From Pseudoalteromonas rubra (GTDB lineage: Bacteria > Pseudomonadota > Gammaproteobacteria > Enterobacterales > Alteromonadaceae), in NCBI RefSeq assembly GCF_001482385.1, contig NZ_CP013611.1, positions 1,054,001-1,118,000 on the forward strand: DNA of 64,000 nt, read 5' to 3'. Below the pieces are notes generated by a model, which saw only the letters and a program-made list of their open reading frames with translations, had not been told where the DNA came from and searched no databases. The position numbers and the translations under genes were made by a program. Positions 53,233 through 61,222 of the stretch are shown one piece after another. How positions within the stretch are numbered: the first letter of the stretch is position 1; each line of letters starts with the position of its first letter.

Positions 53233-54512
53233 GCAAACTTGACAATAAACAGCACAGTCAATACCCAGACACTGATAGAGATCTCCTCGCGTTTATTACA
53301 CGCCAGCTTCACCGCAGTATAAGAAATAAAGCCAAGCGCTATGCCATGCGCAATTGAGAACGTTAGTGGTGTCATAAGTAACACAACGCTGACCGGAATG
53401 GCATCACTCATATCATCCCAGTTCACCAGCTTCAGGTTTTGCAGCATCAATACAGCGACATACAGAATTGCTCCGGCAGTGGCATACGCAGGCACCATTT
53501 GCGCCAGAGGCGCGAAGAACATCATAAGCAGGAAACACAAACCAACTACCACTGCAGTTAAGCCAGTGCGACCACCCACAGACACACCTGACACAGATTC
53601 AATGTACGAAGTGGTGGTAGAGGTACCAAGAAAAGATCCCGCAATCGTTGCTGAGCTGTCAGCAGAAAGCGCTCTGCCAAGGCGCGGCATCCGTCCCTCT
53701 TTATCTGCAATGCCAGCTTTTTGTGTCACCGCAACCAAAGTACCACTGGTATCAAACAAATCAACGAATAAAAATGCGAACACCACGCTCAGCATCGAAA
53801 TTTCCAACGCACTGGCAATATCAAGTTGCGCCAGAGTTGGGGTAATACTTGGTGGCATAGAAACAATACCGGCATACTCGACTAAGCCAAGGCCCCAGGC
53901 AAGCACAGTAACCAACAAAATACTCAGCAGCACGCCACTTTTCATATCACGATACATTAAGGCAGCAATAACAAAAAAGCTCAGAATGGCAAGTAAAGGG
54001 CCTGGGCTGGTGATGTCACCCAATTGCACAAAGGTTGCGGGACTGGCCACAATGATCTGCGCATTTTTAAGCGCTATCAGTGCAAGAAAAGCACCTATAC
54101 CTGTAGCAATAGCTTGCTTGAGTACCAGCGGGATTGCCTGGATCACCCACTCTCTGACCTTAAATATACTGAGTAATAAAAATAAACAGCCAGACAAAAA
54201 AACCGCGCCCAGCGCACTTTGCCAGGAATGACCCATACCCAACACGACGCCATAAGTAAAAAAGGCATTTAAGCCCATGCCTGGCGCCAGAGCCAGCGGA
54301 TAATTGGCCCACAAGCCCATGATAAAACAACCTATGGCAGCGGCTAAACAGGTGGCAACAAACGCAGCACCATGATCGATACCCGCTTCAGCCAACATGG
54401 CAGGGTTCACAAAAACAATGTAAACCATAGTGACAAATGTCGTCAGACCGGCAATAAACTCGGTTTTGACTGTGCTCTGCTGTGCACGGAGCGAAAATAA
54501 TTTTTCCAGCAT
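53223..54512 (-). CDS. NCS2-family purine permease (AzgA/GhxP-like)
   Basis: About 429 residues from the ATG at 54512 (MLEKLFSLRAQQSTVKTEFI); the ORF extends 14 codons further upstream. It is a 14-helix nucleobase transporter of the AzgA branch: GLTTFVTMVYIVFVNPAMLA, ALAPGMGLNAFFTYGVVLGM, FVDLFDTSGTLVAVTQKAGI and GTSTTTSYIESVSGVSVGGR. This branch takes up adenine, guanine or hypoxanthine with protons; apt at 32.6 kb could salvage imported adenine. The specific purine is not determined. Confidence 0.92.
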   Translation of the reverse strand: MLEKLFSLRAQQSTVKTEFIAGLTTFVTMVYIVFVNPAMLAEAGIDHGAAFVATCLAAAIGCFIMGLWANYPLALAPGMGLNAFFTYGVVLGMGHSWQSALGAVFLSGCLFLLLSIFKVREWVIQAIPLVLKQAIATGIGAFLALIALKNAQIIVASPATFVQLGDITSPGPLLAILSFFVIAALMYRDMKSGVLLSILLVTVLAWGLGLVEYAGIVSMPPSITPTLAQLDIASALEISMLSVVFAFLFVDLFDTSGTLVAVTQKAGIADKEGRMPRLGRALSADSSATIAGSFLGTSTTTSYIESVSGVSVGGRTGLTAVVVGLCFLLMMFFAPLAQMVPAYATAGAILYVAVLMLQNLKLVNWDDMSDAIPVSVVLLMTPLTFSIAHGIALGFISYTAVKLACNKREEISISVWVLTVLFIVKFAIS

Positions 54513-54630
54513 GTCTTTGTATTTTATATAGAAACGAAAGCCGGATTTTATCACAAATCTCTGGTGTAATCGGACAAAATAGTTAAAAATCAGCTACACT
54601 CTGATCTAAGTCGTATTAAGTGAAATCAGT

Positions 54631-55095
54631 ATGAAAAAGAACCAATTAGCAGTTGCAAACGGCAGTGATTTGGAGCAACAGCTGCTCAATGTGCTGGAAT
54701 TTGTTACCGCAACACCGGACTCTGAAAACCGCTGGCCCAACGAGAGTGATAGCAAAGCAGTCTATAAAAAAGGCCTTTATTATCTGAAAAATAAACAATA
54801 TCCGCTCGCCGCGAAATGGCTCCGGCTGGCTGCGATGTCAGGTGACAATAAAGCCCAGTTTTATCTCGGCATGCTATTTGTGAAAGGTCAAGGTGTACCA
54901 AAAAGCGTTTTTCATGGTATTGCCTGGCTATCGCTCGCCCAGAGCCAGGGTAATCAGGCAGCAGCCGGCACACTTGAGCAAGTGCGTACTCATCTGACAG
55001 CTAAGCGATTCATTGATGCCCAGTGCTATGCAGCAACCCTGTATGAGCAAATCCATCAAATGATGCACTTTAGCTCGGATGCGAACCCAAAATAA
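54631..55095 (+). CDS. Sel1-repeat protein
   Basis: A 154-residue soluble protein with two Sel1-like repeats: AVYKKGLYYLKNKQYPLAAK with WLRLAAMSGDNKAQFYLGML, then FVKGQGVPKSVFHGIAWLSL with AQSQGNQAAAGTLEQV. Such repeats mediate protein contacts. No signal peptide. It stands 118 bases upstream of the SulA-like gene but is separated from it by that gene's promoter elements. Confidence 0.8.
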   Translation: MKKNQLAVANGSDLEQQLLNVLEFVTATPDSENRWPNESDSKAVYKKGLYYLKNKQYPLAAKWLRLAAMSGDNKAQFYLGMLFVKGQGVPKSVFHGIAWLSLAQSQGNQAAAGTLEQVRTHLTAKRFIDAQCYAATLYEQIHQMMHFSSDANPK

Positions 55096-55164
55096 AAGTA
55101 AATGTAATCAAAGCACTATTAAAAAAGCACAAAAAACACGCGATATTTTACTTGCCAAATAGCA

Positions 55165-55203
55165 CTGTATGAAATACTGTATAAACACTGTATAGAAAAT
55201 CAG
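55165..55203 (+). promoter_or_regulatory. Triple CTGTAT repeat, LexA-box-like promoter
   Basis: CTGTAT occurs at 55165, 55177 and 55188, 12 and 11 bases apart, about one helical turn. The last one starts CTGT-ATAGAAAA-TCAG (55188-55203), one mismatch from the gamma LexA box CTGT-N8-ACAG. It ends 10 bases before the ATG of the SulA-like gene, fitting SOS repression. Confidence 0.5.
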
Positions 55204-55213
55204 TGGTCTGCTC

Positions 55214-55639
55214 ATGTTACATACCCAAGTGCAAAATATATCAGTATCTCAGGCTAATACAGCCAATAAACGCTATCAATTAGTATATGCGGAAGATGAC
55301 ATAGTAAGCAGTTTAGAACTGCTTAAAATCCTGTATCGATGCAATTCACTTCATAGATGGACCCTGCTTATTGCACCAGACAACATTCCAGGCAAAGCTC
55401 TGCTAGATAACAGCTCAATTGATAGCAGCAAGTTACTGGTGCTCCGTCAAAGACATTTGATAAACTTAGAGTATGTTATTAACAGCGCTTTATGCAAAGG
55501 TAACTTTGCAGCGGTGATCACCTGGACAGACATTGTGTCGGAACAACAGCTGTCTCAGTTTAAACTTGTTGACAGTGATACTGAGATATTTTGCTTTACC
55601 CGCACTTCTGAACAAGAAGTATCTGTCGTTGCGCATTAA
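55214..55639 (+). CDS. sulA: SulA-like cell-division inhibitor
   Basis: A 141-residue protein with the SulA pattern: LVYAEDDIVSSLELLKILYR, HRWTLLIAPDNIPGKALLDN (compare RWQLWLTPQQKLSREW in E. coli SulA), then DSSKLLVLRQRHLINLEYVI and the FtsZ-contact segment NSALCKGNFAAVITWTDIVS. SulA binds FtsZ and stops division after DNA damage. It is shorter and more divergent than the E. coli protein (169 residues). The LexA-like repeats upstream strengthen the call. The next gene, ychJ, starts 16 bases after its stop. Confidence 0.75.
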   Translation: MLHTQVQNISVSQANTANKRYQLVYAEDDIVSSLELLKILYRCNSLHRWTLLIAPDNIPGKALLDNSSIDSSKLLVLRQRHLINLEYVINSALCKGNFAAVITWTDIVSEQQLSQFKLVDSDTEIFCFTRTSEQEVSVVAH

Positions 55640-55655
55640 GTTCAAATGAGAAAAT

Positions 55656-56111
55656 ATGTGTTATTGCGGTTCTGAGAGAGAAGCACAAGCGTGCTGTCTG
55701 CCTTTCATAGCAGGCCAAAAGCTACCTGACAGTGCGGAGCAATTAATGCGCTCCAGATACAGTGCTTATTGCCTCAAAGACACAGGGTACATACATCGTA
55801 CTTATGCACAATCTAAACGTGCAGAAAATTGTGAGGCCAGTATCAGTGCATTTGCCGAGCATGCAACCTTTGTTGGCTTGGAAGTCATTCAATGCAGTGA
55901 GTCTCCAGAACATCAGTTTGTGGAATTTAAAGCAACATACCTAGATGGCAGTACGTGTATCACGATGCACGAGCGGTCTCGTTTTTTAAGAGAAGACGGC
56001 CAATGGCGTTATCTTGATGGAGAACTGTTTGCCTGCCCTGAGAAAAAAATTAGCAGGAATGATCCTTGTCCCTGCCAAAGTGGGAAGAAGTTCAAAAAGT
56101 GTCATGGCTAG
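55656..56111 (+). CDS. ychJ: YchJ-family SEC-C metal-binding protein
   Basis: A 151-residue protein of the UPF0225/YchJ family: an N-terminal Cys cluster ([20 protein letters not shown]), NTF2-like middle ([37 protein letters not shown]) and C-terminal SEC-C zinc motif ([20 protein letters not shown]). It probably binds zinc; function unknown. Likely co-transcribed with sulA (16-base gap), so possibly damage-inducible. Confidence 0.9.
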   Translation: MCYCGSEREAQACCLPFIAGQKLPDSAEQLMRSRYSAYCLKDTGYIHRTYAQSKRAENCEASISAFAEHATFVGLEVIQCSESPEHQFVEFKATYLDGSTCITMHERSRFLREDGQWRYLDGELFACPEKKISRNDPCPCQSGKKFKKCHG

Positions 56112-56388
56112 CTTGGCAGGCTAGATAATCTGGATTATTGAATATGCAGTAATCCAGTGTTAGATAGACGACCTTCTCGTGTTCGTCGCTCCCAATATTT
56201 TGTGCTCTGCAACCAAATTAAGGCCGCACAGCGACTTCATAGCCTGAGAAGCGGCCTGACAGAATCCAAAAGAAAGACTCGACCAAACGACAACACCATT
56301 CTAAAAGGCTCATGACGTTTGCACGCATCAGCTGGCTCACCTAACATTAATTCATCGCTTAGTTTTTTCAAACTCACTATGGTGTTTG
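56112..56388. other. Intergenic region
   Basis: About 280 bases between convergent genes; no coding signal or clear hairpin seen. Confidence 0.35.
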
Positions 56389-56910
56389 TTAAACCGCGAC
56401 CTGCAACATAGATTGCATTTCACCACCGGCTATCTGATCATAGAACCCCGCGGCATCTATATCGGGATTATCAACAAGCATTTGCGGATTTCTGGTATTT
56501 TCGAGCTTCTGTCTCACCGCAGGCTCCAAATTATCAACGATATGCAGCGGAATGTGCTTTTTGTCGTTACGTACCGCAAAAGGCTCTGGCTGCAAACATT
56601 CTTTGAGGCGAAGACTGGTCAGATCGCCCCCCTGGGCCAAAAACCCATTGCTCTGACCAATCAGCATATCGAACTGCTCAGGCGCAAGCGGCTTTTGAGG
56701 ACCAAGCTGCAACGCCTTTTTAAGCGCCTCTTCTGATTTATCCGCTTCCTGTGGAGACGTATGAGGCAGGTCAAACTGGCTAAAATCCAATGCGTCCTGA
56801 GACAATAAAGATAGCAGCAAGCCAAAGTCGCCGCGTCTTGCTTCATGAACACTGTGATTGAGTGCACTGCCCAGCTGAGCCTCTTTGCACAAAATGCCAT
56901 CTATCTGCAT
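56389..56910 (-). CDS. Conserved-looking hypothetical protein
   Basis: About 173 residues from the ATG at 56910 (MQIDGILCKEAQLGSALNHS); a slightly earlier in-frame start at 56925 is possible. It is soluble and acidic, with no motif I recognise: RRGDFGLLLSLLSQDALDFS, then EQFDMLIGQSNGFLAQGGDL and LRLKECLQPEPFAVRNDKKH. Codon use looks ordinary. It diverges from the tRNA-Tyr genes. Confidence 0.6.
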   Translation of the reverse strand: MQIDGILCKEAQLGSALNHSVHEARRGDFGLLLSLLSQDALDFSQFDLPHTSPQEADKSEEALKKALQLGPQKPLAPEQFDMLIGQSNGFLAQGGDLTSLRLKECLQPEPFAVRNDKKHIPLHIVDNLEPAVRQKLENTRNPQMLVDNPDIDAAGFYDQIAGGEMQSMLQVAV

Positions 56911-56979
56911 GTAAAATCGCCACAATTTATCAAATATGAAAATTTATCGGCATTTTTTCAATTTTCTTTAGGACATTTC

Positions 56980-57007
56980 TTTACTTCACTAAAAACTTTG
57001 ATATTAT
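56980..57007 (+). promoter_or_regulatory. Promoter of the tRNA-Tyr cluster
   Basis: TTTACT (56980-56985) and TATTAT (57002-57007) spaced 16 bases, with a GC-rich discriminator (CAGCGCCC) before the first tRNA, typical of stringently controlled stable-RNA promoters. Confidence 0.65.
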
Positions 57008-57022
57008 CAGCGCCCATGTTGA

Positions 57023-57107
57023 GGAGGGGTTCCCGAGCGGCCAAAGGGATCAGACTGTAAATCTGACGGCACTGCCTTCGCTGGTTCGAATCCAGCCCCC
57101 TCCACCA
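57023..57107 (+). tRNA. tRNA-Tyr (GUA), copy 1
   Basis: 85 nucleotides, cloverleaf with GGAGGGG/CCCCTCC acceptor stem, anticodon GTA in CAGACTGTAAATCTG, long class II variable arm, TTCGAAT T-loop, and encoded CCA. Confidence 0.97.
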
Positions 57108-57129
57108 CATCACAATTTGTATTCTCTTA

Positions 57130-57214
57130 GGAGGGGTTCCCGAGCGGCCAAAGGGATCAGACTGTAAATCTGACGGCACTGCCTTCGCTGGTTCGAATCC
57201 AGCCCCCTCCACCA
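57130..57214 (+). tRNA. tRNA-Tyr (GUA), copy 2
   Basis: Identical in sequence to copy 1, 22 bases downstream. The spacer contains CAATTTGT and TCTCTTA, repeated in the next spacer. Confidence 0.97.
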
Positions 57215-57237
57215 TCTTACAATTTGTTTTTCTCTTA

Positions 57238-57322
57238 GGAGGGGTTCCCGAGCGGCCAAAGGGATCAGACTGTAAATCTGACGGCACTGCCTTCGCTGGT
57301 TCGAATCCAGCCCCCTCCACCA
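57238..57322 (+). tRNA. tRNA-Tyr (GUA), copy 3
   Basis: Third identical copy, 23 bases after copy 2. Together the three form a 107/108-bp tandem array read from one promoter. Confidence 0.97.
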
Positions 57323-57503
57323 CTTTCCTAACGCAGTATTGCAACCCTTATTTATCCAGGCAAGCATACATCTCCAGACAACCACATCAGACTGAATTGC
57401 GGACCAGTGTTTTTTATTGAAGTGACGGCATGAAAGCAAGCGTCAGGCTGCCTATCTCAAAACCAACACCCCATCAGTGTCACTTTGTAGATCCAGCCTC
57501 GCG

Positions 57504-58184
57504 CTATGGCTTTTCAATCTGTAACCCAACTCCATATTGCCTCAGGTATGCCTGCGCTTCCTGATATCTGGGATAATGACGTGCCACTATCTGCCAAAAG
57601 ACCTGGTTATGTGCCATCACATGACAGTGTGCCAGCTCATGCACAACAACATAATCTACAACCCACTTAGGCGCACCAACCAACAGGCTGTTAAGCGCCA
57701 ACGTGCCATTTGAAGACAAACTTCCCCAGCGGCGTTTATATTCCCTTATTTTCAATTCCTGATACTGACTGTTCATCAGGACCGAATACTCAGCCAGTAC
57801 CGGCGTTACATAGCTGAGCAGTATCTGGTTTAAGAGCTTAAATAAGGCTTTGCGCGCCCCCTCTGTTCCTGGTTGTGCCTGGGTTTTTAGACCAATACAT
57901 TTGGCGTCATGATCAATATAAGAACGACACTGCGACAGCACCAGCTGGTATCGTTCACCAAATATCTGAATTTCATACCGACGAAAAGGTGACTGGATCT
58001 GTTGCTGCTGGGCAGACACTGCGCGCTTTTTATCCTCTACCCAGCTCGACTTGCTTTTCAGCCAGGCCTCCAGCCATTGTCGATCAATACCCTGCGGTGC
58101 AAACACCTTAACGCCATCCGCTGTGACTTTTATCGCAACACTCTGTCTGCGCTTGCTGATACTTAACTGATAATCGAATGACAT
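57504..58184 (-). CDS. YgjP-like metallopeptidase (M48/DUF45)
   Basis: A 226-residue soluble protein of the YgjP/DUF45 family. The zinc site is HELAHCHVMAHNQVFWQIVA (HELAH plus a later His), preceded by the family motif REYKRRWGSLSSNGTLALNS. The N-terminal part is beta-rich (ISKRRQSVAIKVTADGVKVF). It is related to SprT/WSS-type zinc proteases; in several hosts it is linked to nucleic-acid or restriction systems, but no such neighbour is seen here. Confidence 0.9.
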   Translation of the reverse strand: MSFDYQLSISKRRQSVAIKVTADGVKVFAPQGIDRQWLEAWLKSKSSWVEDKKRAVSAQQQQIQSPFRRYEIQIFGERYQLVLSQCRSYIDHDAKCIGLKTQAQPGTEGARKALFKLLNQILLSYVTPVLAEYSVLMNSQYQELKIREYKRRWGSLSSNGTLALNSLLVGAPKWVVDYVVVHELAHCHVMAHNQVFWQIVARHYPRYQEAQAYLRQYGVGLQIEKP

Positions 58185-58256
58185 AGATACAATTTTTTAT
58201 TTACCCTGAAAAAATGCTGCTACCCTTACTAATAGGAAGGATTAAACTGGCGTAAC

Positions 58257-59237
58257 ATGAATAACAAACCACTTTGCCAATATGAATCTCCAGACGGCCA
58301 TAAATGCCAGGAAATAGACATGGGTTCAGGCTATTGCTTCTGGCATGATAGCAAATTTGACAAAAGCGGTCTGGAGTTAACACAAAAGCTGGAACGGTAT
58401 GCAAAACGGGGTGGCCTTTTACAGGGGTTAGAGTTAAAACGTGCCAACCTGGAAGGCCTTAACCTGGTTAAATTTGGTAACCATGAAGGGTATGACCTGT
58501 CATACAGCAACTTCTATCGCGCCAACCTGCAAGGTGCTCATCTGTTCAACAGCACCATCAAAAATGCATCGTTAATGAAAGCGGACTTGCGAGATGCCAA
58601 CCTACATTGTTGCAAGCTCGAAAACACCAATCTGCTCGGTATGAAGCTAGATAAAACCCGTATTGATAACCTCTACCTTGGCGGCAAGTTATTACAGGAA
58701 AAGCAAGCTAGTGAAGCACTAAAAGAACAAGATTTAGATGAAGCCAACGATTTGTTCTTACAATCAGAAGAAATCTATCGCTTATTGAGAAAAGGCGCAG
58801 AACAGCAAGGTCTGTTTGAAATGGCTGGCAAGTATACCTACAGCGAACTTCGAATGCGCCACGCACAATACCCTAAATTGTCCAAACGCCGGTTGGTATC
58901 CTCTTTTGTTGATATGTTATGTGGCTACGGCGAAAAACCCGAAAATGTAATCCGCTTCAGTCTGGGCATGATAATCGCCTGTGCGATTTGCTACTTTATA
59001 TTTGGGATAAATTATAACGACGGGCTGATCCAGTTTTCCAGTCAAGCCTCATGGTCAGACAACCTCAGTACATTACTCAACTGCATTTATTTCAGTGTGG
59101 TCACCTTCACTACACTGGGTTATGGCGACATAACACCGACCGGCATTACCCGGTTAATCGCAACAGTTGAGGCGTTTACCGGGAGCTTTTCGCTGGCGTT
59201 GTTTGTCGTTGTTTTCGTAAAGCGTATGACCCGCTAG
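58257..59237 (+). CDS. Pentapeptide-repeat protein fused to a two-helix K+ channel
   Basis: A 326-residue fusion. A short N-terminal Cys/His cluster (CQYESPDGHKCQEIDMGSGY, CFWHD) resembles a small zinc module. Pentapeptide repeats run from about 60 to 150 (RANLEGLNLVKF, DLSYSNFYRANLQGAHLFNS, SLMKADLRDANLHCCKLENT). After a helical linker, two membrane helices flank a pore with the K+ selectivity filter TTLGYGDITPTG (about 286-297). It is probably a tetrameric ion channel whose gating is tied to the pentapeptide helix. It overlaps the convergent HD gene by four bases. Confidence 0.9.
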   Translation: MNNKPLCQYESPDGHKCQEIDMGSGYCFWHDSKFDKSGLELTQKLERYAKRGGLLQGLELKRANLEGLNLVKFGNHEGYDLSYSNFYRANLQGAHLFNSTIKNASLMKADLRDANLHCCKLENTNLLGMKLDKTRIDNLYLGGKLLQEKQASEALKEQDLDEANDLFLQSEEIYRLLRKGAEQQGLFEMAGKYTYSELRMRHAQYPKLSKRRLVSSFVDMLCGYGEKPENVIRFSLGMIIACAICYFIFGINYNDGLIQFSSQASWSDNLSTLLNCIYFSVVTFTTLGYGDITPTGITRLIATVEAFTGSFSLALFVVVFVKRMTR

Positions 59238-59881
59238 TCAGCAACACCTATCTCTCTGCCCAATTCGAGCAAAAATCCACGCATGAACTCAGTTCGGCGC
59301 TGCGCTTCTTGTTGTGCCGACTGTGTATGCATTTGCTCTGCAATGTTCAGAAGCTTGATGTAGAAGTGATCTAACGTGTACTTTTTATCATCCGCTTCTC
59401 GTTGCTGACAAAATGGGTCATCAATGTGATACATATGTCTGGCAATAGCTCCACCGACTTTCATGCATCGACTCACCCCTATCGCCCCAAGCGCATCCAT
59501 CCGGTCTGCGTCCTGGACAACTTTTGCTTCCAGCGTATCGGGTGGCACGTTGGCACTGAAGCTGTGCGCAACTATCGCATGATGTACCGCTGAGAGTTTG
59601 TGCTCTGGATAATCTAGGGTTGATAAAAAAGCAACCGCCCTGTCCCCGGCCAATTTCGACGCAATCGGCCTGTCCGGGTGATTCTTTGCCACAGCCACAC
59701 AATCGTGTAACCAGGCTGCGGGCAACACAACTTCAAGATCAGCCCCCTCCGCAGCACAGAGTTGCTTGGCGGTTTTAACCACACGCAGGATGTGTGATAA
59801 ATCATGCGCGGTATCGGCAAACTCGGTTGTGAGCATAAAATCTCTGCATGCCGTCTCTAATTCCGTCATATTTACTGTCAT
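59234..59881 (-). CDS. HD-domain phosphohydrolase (YedJ-like)
   Basis: A 215-residue HD-superfamily enzyme: DTAHDLSHILRVVKTAKQLC (first His), PAAWLHDCVAVAKNHPDRPI (HD pair), then HHAIVAHSFSANVPPDTLEA and VVQDADRMDALGAIGVSRCM (last Asp). This matches the YedJ/YpgQ type, which hydrolyses nucleotides or related phosphates with a divalent metal. The substrate is not determined. Convergent with the channel gene. Confidence 0.88.
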   Translation of the reverse strand: MTVNMTELETACRDFMLTTEFADTAHDLSHILRVVKTAKQLCAAEGADLEVVLPAAWLHDCVAVAKNHPDRPIASKLAGDRAVAFLSTLDYPEHKLSAVHHAIVAHSFSANVPPDTLEAKVVQDADRMDALGAIGVSRCMKVGGAIARHMYHIDDPFCQQREADDKKYTLDHFYIKLLNIAEQMHTQSAQQEAQRRTEFMRGFLLELGREIGVAD

Positions 59882-59964
59882 TTATCCCTTAACCTTATGG
59901 TTCTGATTGTATGTTTTTATTGGCTTCACTAAAATGTCACCATTATCCATAGTAAGGAATTTAT

Positions 59965-61155
59965 ATGTCTTGCGCGCTGTATTTACAACCTGGCCGTGAA
60001 AAATCTTTAAAAAGAAAACACCCTTGGATCTTTTCCAAGGCAATCAAAAAAGTCAAAGGCAAGCCTGGGCTTGGCGATACAGTGACCATTTATAGTCACG
60101 ACGGACAGTACCTCGCAACAGCCGCATACAGCCCCGATTCACAGATCCGAGCCCGGATCTGGAGCTTTGATCAAACAGAAGTAATCGATCAGGCCTTTTT
60201 CGAGCGTCGACTCGCACGCGCACTTGCAGCCCGCGAACAGGTCATTGAGGAAGGACAGTTAACCGGTTTCAGATTGTGTGCCGCAGAGTCAGATGGTTTA
60301 CCTGGCATTACCATAGATAAATTTGATAACTATTTGGTTTGTCAGTTACTCAGCGCCGGTGCAGAGCGTCATAAGGGTGAAATAGTACAAGCACTCAGAA
60401 CGCTGTTCCCTAAGTGTCACATTTACGAACGTTCTGACGTCGATGTACGTAAAAAAGAAGGGCTTGAAAAAACCACAGGCGTATTGTGGGGAGACGAGCC
60501 AACGGCACCCGTTGTGATCATGGAAAACGGCTTAAAAATAGAAGTAGATATAAAATCCGGTCATAAAACAGGCTTTTATCTGGACCAAAGAGACAGCCGG
60601 GCAGCATTGGAGCGCTTTTCAAAGGGTAAATCTGTACTGAATTGTTTCTGCTATACAGGCACATTTGGCTTATATGCGCTGCGCGGCGACTGTGCTGAAG
60701 TCATTAATGTCGATGTGTCTCAGCCAGCTTTAGATACCGCGAAACGCAATGTCGAACACAATGAGCTGGATGTATCCCGTGCTCAGTTTGTTAAACAAGA
60801 CGTGTTTAAGCTCCTCAGACAGTATCGGGAAGAAGGCCGTCAGTTTGACACTATAGTCATGGATCCACCTAAATTTGCTGAGAGTAAAGCACAGCTCAAT
60901 GGTGCATGTCGCGGTTACAAAGACATCAACATGCTAGCAATGCAATTGCTCAAGCCAGGTGGGACTTTATTGACCTTCTCTTGCTCAGGCCTGATGGAAC
61001 AGAATCTATTTCAGAAAGTCGTGGCTGACGCAGCGCTGGATGCCGGTAAGGATTTATTAATTATGGAGCGCCTCAACCAGGCTGCTGACCACCCTATTGC
61101 GGGTTGCTATCCGGAAGGGTTTTACCTGAAGGGTTTGATCTGCAAAGTCTATTGA
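59965..61155 (+). CDS. rlmI: 23S rRNA m5C1962 methyltransferase RlmI
   Basis: A 396-residue SAM-dependent rRNA methyltransferase. It has an N-terminal PUA domain ([20 protein letters not shown]), an RlmI-type central region ([20 protein letters not shown]) and the SAM fold ([38 protein letters not shown]). The catalytic-side motifs are [20 protein letters not shown] and [17 protein letters not shown], containing the nucleophilic Cys. Length equals E. coli RlmI (396). Ended by a strong terminator. Confidence 0.95.
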   Translation: MSCALYLQPGREKSLKRKHPWIFSKAIKKVKGKPGLGDTVTIYSHDGQYLATAAYSPDSQIRARIWSFDQTEVIDQAFFERRLARALAAREQVIEEGQLTGFRLCAAESDGLPGITIDKFDNYLVCQLLSAGAERHKGEIVQALRTLFPKCHIYERSDVDVRKKEGLEKTTGVLWGDEPTAPVVIMENGLKIEVDIKSGHKTGFYLDQRDSRAALERFSKGKSVLNCFCYTGTFGLYALRGDCAEVINVDVSQPALDTAKRNVEHNELDVSRAQFVKQDVFKLLRQYREEGRQFDTIVMDPPKFAESKAQLNGACRGYKDINMLAMQLLKPGGTLLTFSCSGLMEQNLFQKVVADAALDAGKDLLIMERLNQAADHPIAGCYPEGFYLKGLICKVY

Positions 61156-61173
61156 TTGTTACCAGCAAAGTAA

Positions 61174-61199
61174 AAAAGGCCGCTGTTGAGCGGCCTTTT
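61174..61199. terminator. Bidirectional terminator rlmI/protease
   Basis: AAAAGGCCGC (61174-61183) / GCGGCCTTTT (61190-61199), 6-base loop, between convergent genes. Confidence 0.92.
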
Positions 61200-61222
61200 C
61201 TATATTACTTACTCAGTACTAT

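Noticed and set aside
53341..54231. 296-residue plus-strand ORF
   Set aside because: Antisense to the NCS2 permease, Thr/Ser/Pro-rich, with no start signal.
57023..57322. Possible CRISPR array or tandem repeat (107/108-bp period)
   Set aside because: The repeats are complete tRNA-Tyr genes. No 28-37-bp repeats with unique spacers exist in the window.
56958..57439. Two repetitive minus-strand ORFs (VEGAGFEPAKAVPSDLQSD and similar)
   Set aside because: They are antisense reading of the three tRNA-Tyr genes, a well-known annotation artefact.
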